A DNA stretch of 64,000 bases. Source: Microbulbifer agarilyticus. GTDB lineage: Bacteria; Pseudomonadota; Gammaproteobacteria; Pseudomonadales; Cellvibrionaceae. Shown one piece after another: positions 38,175 through 48,143 of the stretch. Position 1 is the first letter of the stretch. Each line of letters begins with the position of its first letter. The notes beneath the pieces were generated by a model that made no database searches, was not told the origin of the DNA, and saw only the letters and a list, made by a program, of their open reading frames with translations. The DNA lies in the NCBI RefSeq assembly GCF_019800665.1, contig NZ_JAHVKO010000001.1, positions 744,001 to 808,000 of the forward strand, given 5' to 3'. Made by a program: the position numbers and the translations under genes.

Positions 38175-39209
38175 TCAATCACACCCGGTCTGACGCTGGG
38201 CCTGGTAGGCCAGAGCCCGCCCTACAAGATGTGCCAGGTCAGATTCGGCACACTCTTTTGCGGTCAACATAGCGCGGTAAAACGCCTCGCTGCTGGCACC
38301 GCCATGACTTTTGATGACGTTGCCTTCCAGCCCTAAAAAGCTGGCGCCATTATAGCGGGACGGCTCCAGCTGTGACCGCCATTTTCGCAACAGATTTATG
38401 GCTAATTGGCCAAAATACCGCTTCAGGGGAGCCTTCTTATCGATGGTGAACGTCTTCTGACCAATAAGTCGTATGACGCCCTCAGCGGATTTCATGGCCA
38501 CATTTCCCATGAGTCCGTTGCACACCACCACGTCCACAACACCCGTGAAGATGTCGTGCCCTTCCACAAAGCCCGCGTACTGAATTGATGGGTCAGCCTG
38601 AAGAAGCTGACCGGCGCGGCGAATCTCTTCGGTGCCCTTGTGCTCTTCTGCACCAATATTCAGCAAGGCAACAGAGAGATCCTGCCGACCTGAAAATACC
38701 CGCTGCGCCTCAACACCCATACGTGCAAACTGCACCAGATCTTCTGCGCTGCAATCGATATTGGCACCCAAGTCCAATAAAAAGCAGGAGCCTTCCGAGG
38801 TGGGCACCGATTTGCCAAGTGCCGGACGACGCACACCCTCAACCGTACCCAGAATGCTACGACCCAACGCCAACAATGCGCCGGTATTACCGGAAGTCAC
38901 CATGGCACCGCACTCACCGGAGGATACCGACTGCAACGCTTTTGCCATTGATGATTCGCGCTTGTGACGCAAGGCGTGAACCGGGTTACAACCCTGGGTA
39001 ATCACTTGAACGCAGTCCACCACTTCCACGCGCTCGCGGACAGATGGAGGTTCACTATTCAGGAGGGATTGGAGTTCCGAGCGGGGACCGAACAGCTTGA
39101 GCGCTGCACGAGGATAGCGGATAAGAAATCTTGCGCAGGCCGGAACGACAGAGCGGGGACCTAAGTCCCCGCCCATCGCATCCACGGCCAATCGAAATTG
39201 GCTGGACAA
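38175..39209 (-). CDS. plsX: Phosphate acyltransferase PlsX
   Basis: A 344-residue protein with the PlsX N-terminus LAVDAMGGDLGPRSVV, the central VTSGNTGALLALGRSILG and FLLDLGANIDC, and GFVEGHDIFTG. It converts acyl-ACP to acyl-phosphate for PlsY in phospholipid synthesis. The likely start is a TTG at 39209, three bases after the rpmF stop, with AGTAAG before it; GTG or ATG codons in VDAM are alternatives but would trim the beta strand. Translational coupling to rpmF is likely. Confidence 0.95.
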   Translation of the reverse strand: MSSQFRLAVDAMGGDLGPRSVVPACARFLIRYPRAALKLFGPRSELQSLLNSEPPSVRERVEVVDCVQVITQGCNPVHALRHKRESSMAKALQSVSSGECGAMVTSGNTGALLALGRSILGTVEGVRRPALGKSVPTSEGSCFLLDLGANIDCSAEDLVQFARMGVEAQRVFSGRQDLSVALLNIGAEEHKGTEEIRRAGQLLQADPSIQYAGFVEGHDIFTGVVDVVVCNGLMGNVAMKSAEGVIRLIGQKTFTIDKKAPLKRYFGQLAINLLRKWRSQLEPSRYNGASFLGLEGNVIKSHGGASSEAFYRAMLTAKECAESDLAHLVGRALAYQAQRQTGCD

Positions 39210-39212
39210 AAC

Positions 39213-39404
39213 TTACTCTTCTTCGGAAGAGCCGCCAACGTCTACCACTTTGCGACCACGGTAGAAACCGTCTTTGGTCACGTGATGACGGTGGTGCTTC
39301 TCACCGGTGGTCGGGTCTACGGACAGAGTTGGTCCGCTCAGGGCGTCGTGAGAGCGACGCATGCCGCGACGGGAACGGGTTTTTTTGCTCTTCTGAACAG
39401 CCAT
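39213..39404 (-). CDS. rpmF: 50S ribosomal protein L32
   Basis: A 63-residue basic protein: [20 protein letters not shown] followed by [25 protein letters not shown] split by no gap, the L32 pattern in gammaproteobacteria. The zinc-binding Cys residues of other L32 forms are absent, so it is the Cys-free type. GGAG lies six bases before the ATG. It sits between yceD and plsX as in most proteobacteria. Confidence 0.97.
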   Translation of the reverse strand: MAVQKSKKTRSRRGMRRSHDALSGPTLSVDPTTGEKHHRHHVTKDGFYRGRKVVDVGGSSEEE

Positions 39405-39483
39405 TTGGTGCTCCTAAACATAACTAACAGTTTAAACCGGAACCGGGGCGCCTACCGGCGAGCCCAAACCCTTCAAACAGCCC

Positions 39484-40062
39484 TCAAGACTTGTTTGACG
39501 AACCCTTCAACTGTTCCAGTACTTTAAAGGGGTTTTCTCGTTGCTCTTCCGCTTCCGGTTCCTCACTCTGACTTTGGAATGCCTCATGCGCGACGCAATC
39601 CCAGTCGTGGTAAGCCACCATTGGCAGATTGAGCAAAATCTCATCTTCCAATACCTGATACAGATCCAGCTCATCGCCATCCTGTATCACCGGGTCCAGA
39701 GACTTAGGTAAGGCATTACCCTGCTCTTCAGACCACACAAACCCCAGTGCGACATCCGCTTCAATCAACTCGCTCACCGGCTGTAAACAGCGTTGGCAAA
39801 GCAGGTTGACCGTCAATTCAAGATGACCAGTGGCCACCTGATGGCGCTGCAGGTCTCGGGCAAACGCCAGAGAGACCGTTACGTCACCCTCGATCGATTC
39901 CGTAGATGCCGTCAGCCGAGGCAGAGCATCGTGGGGCACAATACCGTCCAGTTCTTGCCCGCGCTGCACCAACTTTCGTGCGTCTATGCGGCGTGGCAGC
40001 GCGGACTTCTGAGAGGAATTCTGCGCCATTTTTTGACCGGACTTCTGGGGGGGTATCGACAT
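39484..40062 (-). CDS. yceD: YceD/DUF177 family protein
   Basis: A 192-residue acidic protein of the YceD family, linked by others to 23S rRNA accumulation. LTVNLLCQRCLQPV contains the family Cys-x-x-Cys, and DELDLYQVLEDEILLNLPMV is the conserved acidic core; NPFKVLEQLK closes the protein. Two starts are possible, 40062 or the ATG at 40029 (MAQNSSQK); neither has a good ribosome site. It is the first gene of the long minus-strand cluster ending in tatD. Confidence 0.88.
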   Translation of the reverse strand: MSIPPQKSGQKMAQNSSQKSALPRRIDARKLVQRGQELDGIVPHDALPRLTASTESIEGDVTVSLAFARDLQRHQVATGHLELTVNLLCQRCLQPVSELIEADVALGFVWSEEQGNALPKSLDPVIQDGDELDLYQVLEDEILLNLPMVAYHDWDCVAHEAFQSQSEEPEAEEQRENPFKVLEQLKGSSNKS

Positions 40063-40186
40063 AAGCGCGCAATTCTATGGACTCACCTGAGGCTTGTCAA
40101 AACAAATCATCCACCGCATGATCAGCGCCCGAAAACACTCGCTCTCCCATGATTTCCCAGGGAGGGACAACCAGTGGAGAAGCTTC

Positions 40187-40771
40187 ATGCGCAACCTAAT
40201 TCTAGCGTCCAGTTCGAGCTACCGCCGCGAGCTCCTGTCAAAGCTGCACCTAACGTTTGAAAGCTGCGCACCCCATATAAATGAAGAAGCATTGCCCGGG
40301 GAAGCGGCCGGTGATCTCGCCAGCCGGCTCGCGCGCGAAAAGGCACTGGCGTTGGCAGGCAAGTATCCTGACCACCTCATCATCGGCTCCGACCAGGTCG
40401 CGGAGTGTCGCGGCACACTACTGGGCAAGCCCGGTACCAAGGAGCGCGCCATAGAGCAGCTCACCCAGAGCTCGGGCTACACGGTAAACTTTCATACTGG
40501 CCTATGCCTGGTGGACACGCGCGACATGAGCCACGAGACCGTATGCGAAACCTATTCAGTACACTTTCGCGAGCTCAACAGAGAAGAGATCACCCGCTAC
40601 GTTGAGCTCGACCAGCCTCTGGATTGTGCGGGTTCGTTTAAGTCGGAAGGTCTAGGGATCACTTTGTTCGAAAAAATGGAAGGAACTGACCCCAATACAC
40701 TTATCGGGTTACCACTAATTCGATTGGTTGAGCTACTAAGACACAAGGGAATCAACCCCCTCGGCCGATAA
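40187..40771 (+). CDS. maf: Maf/YceF-type nucleotide pyrophosphatase
   Basis: A 194-residue Maf-family protein started at the ATG at 40187, with GGAG eight bases upstream. [14 protein letters not shown] is the N-terminal signature, [12 protein letters not shown] holds the catalytic Asp, and [17 protein letters not shown] is typical of the YceF branch that prefers m7GTP in E. coli. Such enzymes hydrolyse non-canonical nucleotides. It is divergent from yceD. Confidence 0.93.
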   Translation: MRNLILASSSSYRRELLSKLHLTFESCAPHINEEALPGEAAGDLASRLAREKALALAGKYPDHLIIGSDQVAECRGTLLGKPGTKERAIEQLTQSSGYTVNFHTGLCLVDTRDMSHETVCETYSVHFRELNREEITRYVELDQPLDCAGSFKSEGLGITLFEKMEGTDPNTLIGLPLIRLVELLRHKGINPLGR

Positions 40772-40801
40772 CCTGGCCGACTCAGGTGCAATTAGCGGGC
40801 A

Positions 40802-41446
40802 TCAAGGGACTAACGGTGGCCAGGCGAGAAGCTCGGTAAAGTGATCAATGACCTTTAGTGGGGAACAGTCGTGCAGCCGCTCACGACTGTGCACGCCGTA
40901 GCTGACACCTATCGCGGGCATATCAATTGCCGCCGCCATCTTCAGATCAAATTCCGTATCCCCCACCATTACCGCTTCCGAGACGGGCAAATCTGTCTCG
41001 GACAATATCTCACGCAACATGGTCGGATTCGGTTTTGAAGCAGTTTCATCCGCACAGCGACTCGTGGCAAACAAGTGCCCTATTCCATGCTCGGCAAATT
41101 CGCGATTCAGGCCACGGCGACTCTTCCCGGTCGCAACCGCCAACTGGTGACCAGACCCAAGAAGCTGATCAAGAGTATCCAAAACCCCATCAAACAACGG
41201 CAGTGGTTCACCGCGCGCAGCCAACCACTCTTCGGTATAGTACTCGCGTAAGTCTCCGCGCTGCTGGCTATGCGCTTCGGGAAATAACGTGGCAATCGCC
41301 TCAGGGAGACCAAGACCGATGATATTGCCGATCGCGGAGGGCTCGAGCACCGGCAAGCCGGCGCGATCAGAAGCGCGCTGCATACAGGCCACAATTCGGG
41401 CCTCCGAGTCGCATACCGTCCCATCCCAATCGAGAATAACCAGCAT
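40802..41446 (-). CDS. HAD-IA phosphatase (phosphoglycolate phosphatase-like)
   Basis: A 214-residue HAD hydrolase started at the ATG at 41446; an outer TTG at 41452 sits only three bases from GGGAG. Motif I is LDWDGTVCDSE, motif II AVATGKSRRGL, Lys in ASKPNPTM, and motif IV VGDTEFDLKMAAAI. It probably dephosphorylates a small phosphate ester, but the substrate is unknown. Its position just after rluC is common in gammaproteobacteria; the gap is 26 bases. Confidence 0.88.
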   Translation of the reverse strand: MLVILDWDGTVCDSEARIVACMQRASDRAGLPVLEPSAIGNIIGLGLPEAIATLFPEAHSQQRGDLREYYTEEWLAARGEPLPLFDGVLDTLDQLLGSGHQLAVATGKSRRGLNREFAEHGIGHLFATSRCADETASKPNPTMLREILSETDLPVSEAVMVGDTEFDLKMAAAIDMPAIGVSYGVHSRERLHDCSPLKVIDHFTELLAWPPLVP

Positions 41447-41472
41447 CGGCAACCGCTCCCTATCAAAAACTC

Positions 41473-42480
41473 TTAGCGCAACTTACCCAGAAGCCCAGCC
41501 AGCTCTGCAGGCAGTGGCGCCTCAACACTCACACGAGTACCGTCAGGCAAGCTGCAGCCCACCCGGGCAGAGTGCAAAAATAGGCGCTTGAGACCCAGCT
41601 GCCGGAAATGCGCGTTAGCTTCGTCGGGCGTATATTTGGCATCCCCCGCCAATGGGCAACCGACAAACTGTGCGTGCACTCGAATCTGGTGGGTACGCCC
41701 GGTCACCGGCTCCGCGCGCAACAAAGTGGCGCCGTTGAGTCGCTCCTCAACCTGAAACCGCGTCGTCGAGGGCTTACCCTCGCCGTCCACGACAACCATG
41801 CGCTCGCCGCTCTTCAGCGTGTTTTTACGCAGTGGAGCCTCGACCAGCTTTTGCGCGCGCGGCCATTTACCCACACCGAGTGCCAGATAGGACTTATCCA
41901 TTTTCCCGGCACGCAATTCACTCTGCACATGTAGCAGAACGGACCGTTTCCGCGCGACGAGGATGGCACCACTGGTATCGCGATCGAGCCGATGCACCAG
42001 CTCCATAAACGGGCTTTCGGGATACATCTGGCGCAGCGCCTCAATCAGACCAAGCCGCACACCGCTACCACCGTGGACCGCCAGTCCCGAGGGCTTATTC
42101 ACCACCAGCAGACCACCCTTATCGTAAAGAATGGCCGCCTCAAGTGTGCGCCGCAGCTGATCCCCCGCCACAGCGGGCGGTGTTTCCTCTGAAACGCGAA
42201 CCGGGGGTACACGGACGAGATCCCCCGCCTTCAGGCGATATTCCGCCTTTACCCTTCCTTTATTTACCCGCACTTCACCCTTGCGCAGAATGCGGTAGAT
42301 ACGCGAGCGTGGCACACCCTTAAGGCGCGCCTGCAAGAAGTTGTCCACGCGCTGGCCAGCCAGCTCTTCCGGAACGGTAATAAACTGCACACCAGCGCCC
42401 CCCTTGGGGGAATTGGCGCCAGAACGAGATTCTTTGGCCTGAGCGGCCTTGTTTGGAGGGGTACTTCGCATGGGGCGCAT
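41473..42480 (-). CDS. rluC: 23S rRNA pseudouridine synthase RluC
   Basis: A protein of about 335 residues. An S4 RNA-binding domain (QRVDNFLQARLKGVPRSRIY then GEVRVNKGRVK) precedes the RluA-type catalytic domain with VNKPSGLAVHGG and the catalytic Asp in VHRLDRDTSGAILVARK, then GRTHQIRVH. It modifies uridines in 23S rRNA. Starts at 42480 or 42471 are both possible; an outer GTG-type extension lacks support. It is divergent from rne, as in E. coli and Pseudomonas. Confidence 0.93.
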   Translation of the reverse strand: MRPMRSTPPNKAAQAKESRSGANSPKGGAGVQFITVPEELAGQRVDNFLQARLKGVPRSRIYRILRKGEVRVNKGRVKAEYRLKAGDLVRVPPVRVSEETPPAVAGDQLRRTLEAAILYDKGGLLVVNKPSGLAVHGGSGVRLGLIEALRQMYPESPFMELVHRLDRDTSGAILVARKRSVLLHVQSELRAGKMDKSYLALGVGKWPRAQKLVEAPLRKNTLKSGERMVVVDGEGKPSTTRFQVEERLNGATLLRAEPVTGRTHQIRVHAQFVGCPLAGDAKYTPDEANAHFRQLGLKRLFLHSARVGCSLPDGTRVSVEAPLPAELAGLLGKLR

Positions 42481-42515
42481 GATAACGGCATGCACAACCC
42501 ATTTGAAGCACACAA

Positions 42516-42544
42516 TTGATGCCCAAGATAGGCCATGTTATATT
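42516..42544 (+). promoter_or_regulatory. Predicted rne promoter
   Basis: TTGATG (42516-42521) and TATATT (42539-42544) with a 17-base spacer. The RNA would begin near 42551, leaving a leader of about 720 bases before the rne start. Confidence 0.65.
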
Positions 42545-42550
42545 CGGCCC

Positions 42551-43273
42551 GCCTAAGTTGGGCTGGTTTTCGGCGGTGCACGGTTTTTCTGCTATATAAA
42601 AACCCAGGTGCCGTTCTCGAGAAAATACCGCCAATCAGGCCGGTGCGCGGAAAACCGCGTTATCAACAAAACTTTGTCGGTGAGACCCTTCGAGAGCGCG
42701 TCGAAAGATGGTGCCAAGGAAGTACAAAGGCAGCGAGGAGCTGTCACTTCCGAAGTTCTCGCCGACACCAACCCGAAGAAACGGGATTTTTGCGAAGGTA
42801 AGACGGGCTGACGCCCGCAGCGCTTGGAACAGACTCAACTCGTTACATATCGCTCTGAGAATGCGCGCCAGCGACCGAACTGGCCCCCGGCCCGTGCCTG
42901 AGATGGAAAGCCGTCCCTGCACCGCCGGCAACAATTAGACAACACAGGGCCCAGCCACGAGCCGGCCCCAGAGCGGAAAACAATGTAACCCATGCCAGCC
43001 CCATATGGCCGGCAGCCAGGAACCGCCCAAAGAAACACACTGGGCCCGGACTGGCAGGACCTGAATACACCCGAACACGAAGGGGTATTCTGAGTTAAAT
43101 CGGTATGTGCGCCGACCGCCGTGACCACGATTGATGGCACGTGCGCTCTGCAACATATACGAAAGCTGTACGCCCCCGCCCTACCCGGCGCTGGGCCAAT
43201 ACAGCCAAACCACCAACGCCTGCGAGCTTCAGTGGTGTTTTACCTTTGCGTAACGCAAGGAAAATACCAACGC
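42551..43273 (+). promoter_or_regulatory. Long 5' leader of rne
   Basis: About 720 bases between the predicted promoter and the rne ATG, with no supported gene. E. coli rne has a 361-base leader that RNase E itself binds for autoregulation. This leader is twice as long and rich in short GC inverted repeats (for example TGCG/CGCA at about 43247-43257, just before the AAGG). I could not assign a definite fold by eye. Confidence 0.55.
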
Positions 43274-46255
43274 ATGAAGAGAATGCTGATTAACGCGACC
43301 CAGCCGGAAGAGCTGCGCGTTGCTCTGGTTGATGGCCAATGGCTGTACGACCTGGATATCGAAAATCGCACTCGCGAACAGAAAAAAGCCAATATCTACA
43401 AGGGTAAAATTACCCGTGTAGAGCCCTCTCTGGAAGCCGCATTTGTCGACTATGGTGCTGAGCGCCACGGCTTCCTGCCCCTGAAAGAAATTTCCCGCGA
43501 ATACTTCATCAAACAGCCCAAAGACATTGAGGGCCGCATCAAGATCAAGGATGTGGTCAAAGAGGGCATGGAAGTTATCGTTCAGGTCGACAAAGAAGAG
43601 CGCGGCAACAAAGGTGCCGCTCTGACGACCTTTATCAGCCTGGCCGGCCGCTATCTGGTTCTGATGCCAAACAACCCGCGTGCCGGTGGTATTTCTCGCC
43701 GTATCGAAGGCGAAGAGCGCAGCGATCTGCGCGATGCCCTGTCCAGCGTGGAAGTTCCTTCCGGCATGGGCATCATCGTCCGCACCGCTGGAGTTGGCCG
43801 CAGTGGCGAAGAGCTGCAGTGGGACCTCAACTACCTGCTGCAACTGTGGACCGCCATCAAGAAAGAAGCGGATGAGTCGAAGGCGCCCCACTTCCTGTTC
43901 CAGGAAAGCAACGTCATCATCCGTGCGATTCGCGACTATATGCGTGATGACATCGGCGAAGTAATCGTTGATGAAAACGGTGCTTACCAGCTGGCGGCCG
44001 AATTTGCCCGCCAGGTCATGCCGAACTACGCCAACAAGGTGAAGTTCTACGATGACAGCATTCCCCTGTTCAATCGCTACCAGATCGAAAGCCAGATCGA
44101 GACCGCGTTCGAGCGTGAAGTGAAGCTGCCGTCCGGCGGCTCCATCGTAATCGATGTGACCGAAGCGCTGATCTCTATCGACATCAACTCCTCCCGCGCC
44201 ACCAAAGGCGGCGACATTGAGGAAACTGCACGCACCATCAACCTGGAAGCCGCAGACGAAATCGCTCGCCAGCTGCGCCTGCGTGACATGGGCGGCCTGG
44301 TGGTGATCGACTTTATCGACATGCAGAGCAAGTCGAGCCAGCGCGAAGTTGAAAAGCGCATGGAGAAAGCGCTGGGCATGGACCGTGCCCGGGTACAGGT
44401 TGGCCGCATCTCTCGCTTCGGCCTGCTTGAAATGTCTCGTCAGCGCCTGCGCCCATCTCTGGGTGAAACCACGTTCCGTGTGTGCCCGCGCTGTAGCGGT
44501 ACCGGCACCATTCGCGGCACCAAGTCACTCGCCCTGTCCATCCTGCGACTGGTCGAGGAAGAAGCGAAGAAAGAGCGTAGCGCTGAAATTCGTGCAATTG
44601 CACCGGTTAACGTTGCTACCTACCTGCTGAATGAAAAGCGTGGAGCAATTTCCGACATCGAGTCTCGCAACAACACTCGCGTTGTTGTGGTTCCGAATGC
44701 TGATCTGGAAACCCCGCACTTTGAAGTACAGCGCTTGCGTGACGACGACTCCGCCACCCTGGAAACCTCTTACAAGATTTCCGGCAGCATCGAGGAATCC
44801 CTCGAAAAGGCGGATGAAGAGCCGGCACGTCCGGTAGCACAGCCTGCGGTGCAGCAGATTGCCCATACTGCCCCAGCCCCAACACCACCTGCGAAGCCCA
44901 AGGCCAAAGCAAAGACCAAGCCGAAAGCCGAAGCGAAGCCAGGATTGTTCAGCCGCCTAATCAGCGCGATCGCCGGCCTGTTTGGCGGTGAAGATGAAGA
45001 TAGCCGCAAGAAGCACAAGAAAGGCAAAGGCCGCGGCAAAAACTACCAGCAGCGGAATCGCAGCCAGCGCGGTGGCCGTGGACGCGGCCGCGGAAATCGT
45101 GGCAGAGGTCGCGACGATCAGCGCAGCGAAGAGCGCAAAGAAGACAATCGCGGTAAGCGCGGTGACAAACGCCGCGAAGACAGCGATTCGGTCGAAAGCG
45201 CGCGCGACAGCAACCGTGAACAAGGCCGCGACAACGCGCGCGGTGGCGAAGGTCGTGAAGGCGGCCAGCGTCGTAGTCGCCGTCGTCGCGGTGGTGATCG
45301 CCGCAACGACCAGCAAACTGCGGTTGCGGAAGCCGAAGTAAATAACCTGGAAGTGACCGAAAGCAGCGAATCTGGTGAAGAGCAGCAGCGCCCGTCACGT
45401 CGCCCCAGCAACGTACGTGGTCGCCCGCAGCCCCGTCGTCGTGGTCGCCGCGGTAGCGATCAGGCTCAACCGTTTGCTGACGCCACAGCCGCACCAGAAG
45501 CTGCAGAATCCAAGCAAGGCGAGGCAGAAGCCGCCAAGCCTGAACAACCTGCACAGGTAGAAAGTAGCACTGAAGCGAAGCCTGAAAGCCGTGGCGCGCG
45601 CTCTGATAAGCCGCGTCGTCAGCGCAAGCCTCGCCCGCCGCGTGCCGAACAGGAACAGCAGCCAGAATCGCCTGCAGCGGAAGTAGCAGCGCCCAAGGCC
45701 GAACCGGAAGCTATTGCGCCAGCGCCTAAACAGGAAGCCCCCGCAGCACCTGAAGTTGTGGCCCCCAAGGCCGAGCAACCAGCGGTAGAAGCGGTAGCTG
45801 AAGTAACCGAGTCTCCCGTCGAGCAAGCGCCAGTTGAGGTTGAAACTGCCAAGGCTGAAGTTCAGGAAACTGCCGCAGCCGAGCAACCAAGCGAGAGCAA
45901 ACCAGAAACCGCTGAAGCCCCGGCAGAGGCTCAAGAAGCCGCCCCGGTAGCTGACGAAGAAGTTGCGACCACCGTAACGGAAGCACCGGTTCAGGAAGAA
46001 CCTGTGCAAGAAGCGCCGGTGCAGGAAGCGCCTAGCGCGACTACTGGCGGCAAGCCTTCCCGTGCGAGCAACGACCCGCGTGTTAACCCGAAACCGCTGG
46101 TTGATATTCAGGTCGTCACCAAGCAACTGGAAATTGGCGAACTGCGCCCGCTGGATACCGCGCAACCCGCGAACATCGATCACAGCCCTCGCGCACTTGC
46201 GCGGCCGGCAAATGATCCGCGTGTTCAACGCAGCAACGAGGTAGCCGAAGGCTAA
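43274..46255 (+). CDS. rne: Ribonuclease E
   Basis: A 993-residue endoribonuclease started at [19 protein letters not shown], which matches E. coli residue for residue. The S1 domain, 5'-sensor and DNase I-like catalytic region ([30 protein letters not shown]) are followed by the zinc link CPRC at Cys404 and Cys407, the E. coli numbering. [17 protein letters not shown], near residue 556, is the amphipathic membrane-anchoring helix. Then come a long Arg-rich RNA-binding stretch (about 45010-45320), an Ala/Pro/Glu-rich disordered region, and two NDPR motifs at residues 933 and 980 near the C-terminus. It starts mRNA decay and processes rRNA and tRNA at the membrane. Divergent from rluC. Confidence 0.98.
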   Translation: MKRMLINATQPEELRVALVDGQWLYDLDIENRTREQKKANIYKGKITRVEPSLEAAFVDYGAERHGFLPLKEISREYFIKQPKDIEGRIKIKDVVKEGMEVIVQVDKEERGNKGAALTTFISLAGRYLVLMPNNPRAGGISRRIEGEERSDLRDALSSVEVPSGMGIIVRTAGVGRSGEELQWDLNYLLQLWTAIKKEADESKAPHFLFQESNVIIRAIRDYMRDDIGEVIVDENGAYQLAAEFARQVMPNYANKVKFYDDSIPLFNRYQIESQIETAFEREVKLPSGGSIVIDVTEALISIDINSSRATKGGDIEETARTINLEAADEIARQLRLRDMGGLVVIDFIDMQSKSSQREVEKRMEKALGMDRARVQVGRISRFGLLEMSRQRLRPSLGETTFRVCPRCSGTGTIRGTKSLALSILRLVEEEAKKERSAEIRAIAPVNVATYLLNEKRGAISDIESRNNTRVVVVPNADLETPHFEVQRLRDDDSATLETSYKISGSIEESLEKADEEPARPVAQPAVQQIAHTAPAPTPPAKPKAKAKTKPKAEAKPGLFSRLISAIAGLFGGEDEDSRKKHKKGKGRGKNYQQRNRSQRGGRGRGRGNRGRGRDDQRSEERKEDNRGKRGDKRREDSDSVESARDSNREQGRDNARGGEGREGGQRRSRRRRGGDRRNDQQTAVAEAEVNNLEVTESSESGEEQQRPSRRPSNVRGRPQPRRRGRRGSDQAQPFADATAAPEAAESKQGEAEAAKPEQPAQVESSTEAKPESRGARSDKPRRQRKPRPPRAEQEQQPESPAAEVAAPKAEPEAIAPAPKQEAPAAPEVVAPKAEQPAVEAVAEVTESPVEQAPVEVETAKAEVQETAAAEQPSESKPETAEAPAEAQEAAPVADEEVATTVTEAPVQEEPVQEAPVQEAPSATTGGKPSRASNDPRVNPKPLVDIQVVTKQLEIGELRPLDTAQPANIDHSPRALARPANDPRVQRSNEVAEG

Positions 46256-46273
46256 GTGCTGACGTGACAACAG

Positions 46274-46308
46274 AGAGTTAGCTGTTCAAAATTGCAGCTA
46301 ACTCTTTG
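46274..46308 (+). terminator. Rho-independent terminator of rne
   Basis: AGAGTTAGCTG (46274-46284) pairs perfectly with CAGCTAACTCT (46295-46305), followed by a short TT. It lies 19 bases after the rne stop. Confidence 0.75.
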
Positions 46309-46335
46309 AAGTTACTAAAAAAATTCGGATCGCAC

Positions 46336-46363
46336 TTGTACCTGCAAAACAGCTCGGTATAAT
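46336..46363 (+). promoter_or_regulatory. Promoter of tRNA-Ser
   Basis: TTGTAC (46336-46341), a 16-base spacer and a consensus TATAAT (46358-46363), followed by a GC-rich GCGCCGG discriminator as expected for a stringently controlled tRNA gene. Confidence 0.82.
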
Positions 46364-46377
46364 GCGCCGGACAAATT

Positions 46378-46465
46378 GGTGGGATGGCTGAGTGGTCGAA
46401 AGCGGCGGTCTTGAAAACCGTTGAGTGTAACAGCTCCTAGGGTTCGAATCCCTATCCCACCGCCA
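46378..46465 (+). tRNA. tRNA-Ser (anticodon UGA)
   Basis: An 88-base class II tRNA with encoded CCA. The acceptor stem GGTGGGA (46378-46384) pairs with TCCCACC (46455-46461), with discriminator G. The anticodon arm CGGTCTTGAAAACCG gives TGA. A long variable arm follows (GAGTGTAACAGCTC), then the TTCGAATC T-loop. It has its own promoter and terminator. Confidence 0.97.
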
Positions 46466-46471
46466 TATTAA

Positions 46472-46499
46472 AAAGCCCGGCCTCGTGCCGGGCTTTTTT
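46472..46499 (+). terminator. Terminator of tRNA-Ser
   Basis: AAAGCCCGGC pairs with GCCGGGCTTT around a short loop and ends in six Ts, directly after the tRNA. Confidence 0.9.
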
Positions 46500-46652
46500 G
46501 TGCCTGCAATTCCACTCCTGAAGTACAGACGGAAATTCCTGCAGCAACCTGCTGAGGGTGACGGCTCGCCCTTCGATGGTTTAGCTGATTACCGCGCTGG
46601 TCAAATCAAGACTGAAAGCTTCCGCACGCTCACATTGCATGCCCACATAGGT

Positions 46653-47822
46653 TTACGCCCCACTCCCCTGTTCTGGATGTGCCCGCAAACGAAGCACAAG
46701 GCACATCACCAAGACCACTGTTAACCAGACGATGCCATACGGAAGCCAGCCACAGGCAAGAAGGAACGGCACCGCAAGCAACATAATCCAGCACCGACTG
46801 TCTTTCGCTGCGAACTGGTCGCGCACAAACCACAACCCCAGGACGTAGACCGATACTGCGACCGATGTGGTAAGCGTTGCAATTTGTGAGACGCCGTGTC
46901 CGCCGTGAAGCTGTTCCACCGCGACCACCAGCCCCGCACCCACCGCAGCACCACCTGCAAAAATAAGGAAATGGCCGTACGCCCAAACGAAGACACGTTC
47001 AAGTTTCTCGGAGGCCAAGTGGCCATCCACAGAGAAATAGAGCCACCACATGCAAAACGCGAGCACCGCGCCGCAGGCAAACACCAGTAGATAATCCCCC
47101 CAAAAGCCGGAATGAATCGCTTCAGAAAGGGCCTCTTTACTGCCGAGCAGCACTTCACCCAATACGATTATGTTCAGCAGCCCGAACCGCTCGACGATAT
47201 GGTGTCGGTGCCACTGAGTGGTACCGGCCTTCTCTCCCAGAAACGGAATCAGCATTTCTAAGGCAATGCCGACGACAAAGAGCAACGTGAAGTGGTCGTG
47301 GTCGCGCGGGACAATAAAGACCAGCCAGGCCCAATAAGCCTGCATCAGTACCTGACCACCCGCGTAAATTAGTGCTGTGTTTCGATATTCATGCTTCGCC
47401 CAGGCGACCCTCAGCCATAGAGAAGCAAATGCCAGGCGCATGATCATGTAGCCACTAAACATATAGCGCAGGTCACGATCCTCAAAGAACCCTGGAGCAC
47501 TGGCAGCGATAAACAATGCTCCCAGCATCAGCACCATCACCGTAATTCGATACCCGACATCGTCGTTGTCAAAACTCGATGCAAACCAGGTAAACAGGTT
47601 CCATGGCCACCACACACACCAGAACACCAGCAGGAACTTGATAACACCTTCCTGCCAGTGCCCGTCCGCAATCGCATGCCCTAGCCCATGCGCTGCAGCA
47701 GAAATAGCGATGACAAACACCAGGTCAAACAGCAGTTCTAACTGTGTCGCGGCCCTGTGTGCTTCGGCTTTATCCCGCGGCAGCAGTGGCCTTAGGTATT
47801 TTGGCGAACGAGATTCCGTCAC
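46653..47822 (-). CDS. ltrA: Low-temperature-requirement A (LtrA) family membrane protein
   Basis: A 389-residue protein with about ten membrane segments. The N-terminal RAATQLELLFDLVFVIAIS and the mid-protein HHIVERFGLLNIIVLGEVLL are the LtrA signature. The Listeria founder is needed for growth in the cold, but the biochemical role is unknown. The start is a GTG with a weak ribosome site. It shares a 321-base spacer with the divergent aconitase-X gene. Confidence 0.88.
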   Translation of the reverse strand: MTESRSPKYLRPLLPRDKAEAHRAATQLELLFDLVFVIAISAAAHGLGHAIADGHWQEGVIKFLLVFWCVWWPWNLFTWFASSFDNDDVGYRITVMVLMLGALFIAASAPGFFEDRDLRYMFSGYMIMRLAFASLWLRVAWAKHEYRNTALIYAGGQVLMQAYWAWLVFIVPRDHDHFTLLFVVGIALEMLIPFLGEKAGTTQWHRHHIVERFGLLNIIVLGEVLLGSKEALSEAIHSGFWGDYLLVFACGAVLAFCMWWLYFSVDGHLASEKLERVFVWAYGHFLIFAGGAAVGAGLVVAVEQLHGGHGVSQIATLTTSVAVSVYVLGLWFVRDQFAAKDSRCWIMLLAVPFLLACGWLPYGIVWLTVVLVMCLVLRLRAHPEQGSGA

Positions 47823-48143
47823 GTTTTTGAACCTGCATCGAAAGATCCGGCAAGCGGGGCTGAATCACCATCTGGTGTTCAAGATCTCAGCGTCACCTCG
47901 GGCGCTGCTACTCAGCACACAGCTGCGTTCAAGAAACTTTAGTTCCAATAGAGAACCGACTGAAATTTTGGCGGTCGCTTATCCCCATTAAGTGATCCAG
48001 TCATTTTTCTATCTATTCTCATACACATGTCCCAACAGTCGACCTCCACAAGAGCCGAGCGCCATGCAGCAAGGCTCAATCTCGATTCAGGGATTGCACG
48101 AAGTTCTCCCAACTGATGTACAACCGAGTAAGTGGCCCATTCG
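47823..48143. other. Divergent spacer between LtrA and aconitase-X genes
   Basis: 321 bases; no gene, riboswitch or clear operator could be recognised. It should contain both promoters. Confidence 0.4.

Noticed and set aside
42535..42938. Small plus-strand open frames in the rne leader
   Set aside because: No ribosome sites or family motifs; the frames overlap each other and do not look conserved in composition.
45395..46270. A 291-codon minus-strand open frame across the rne tail
   Set aside because: Low-complexity Arg/Phe-rich shadow of the Ala/Pro/Glu-rich RNase E tail.
46378..46652. Possible integration site at tRNA-Ser
   Set aside because: No integrase gene and no repeated tRNA 3' end were seen nearby; the tRNA has a normal terminator.
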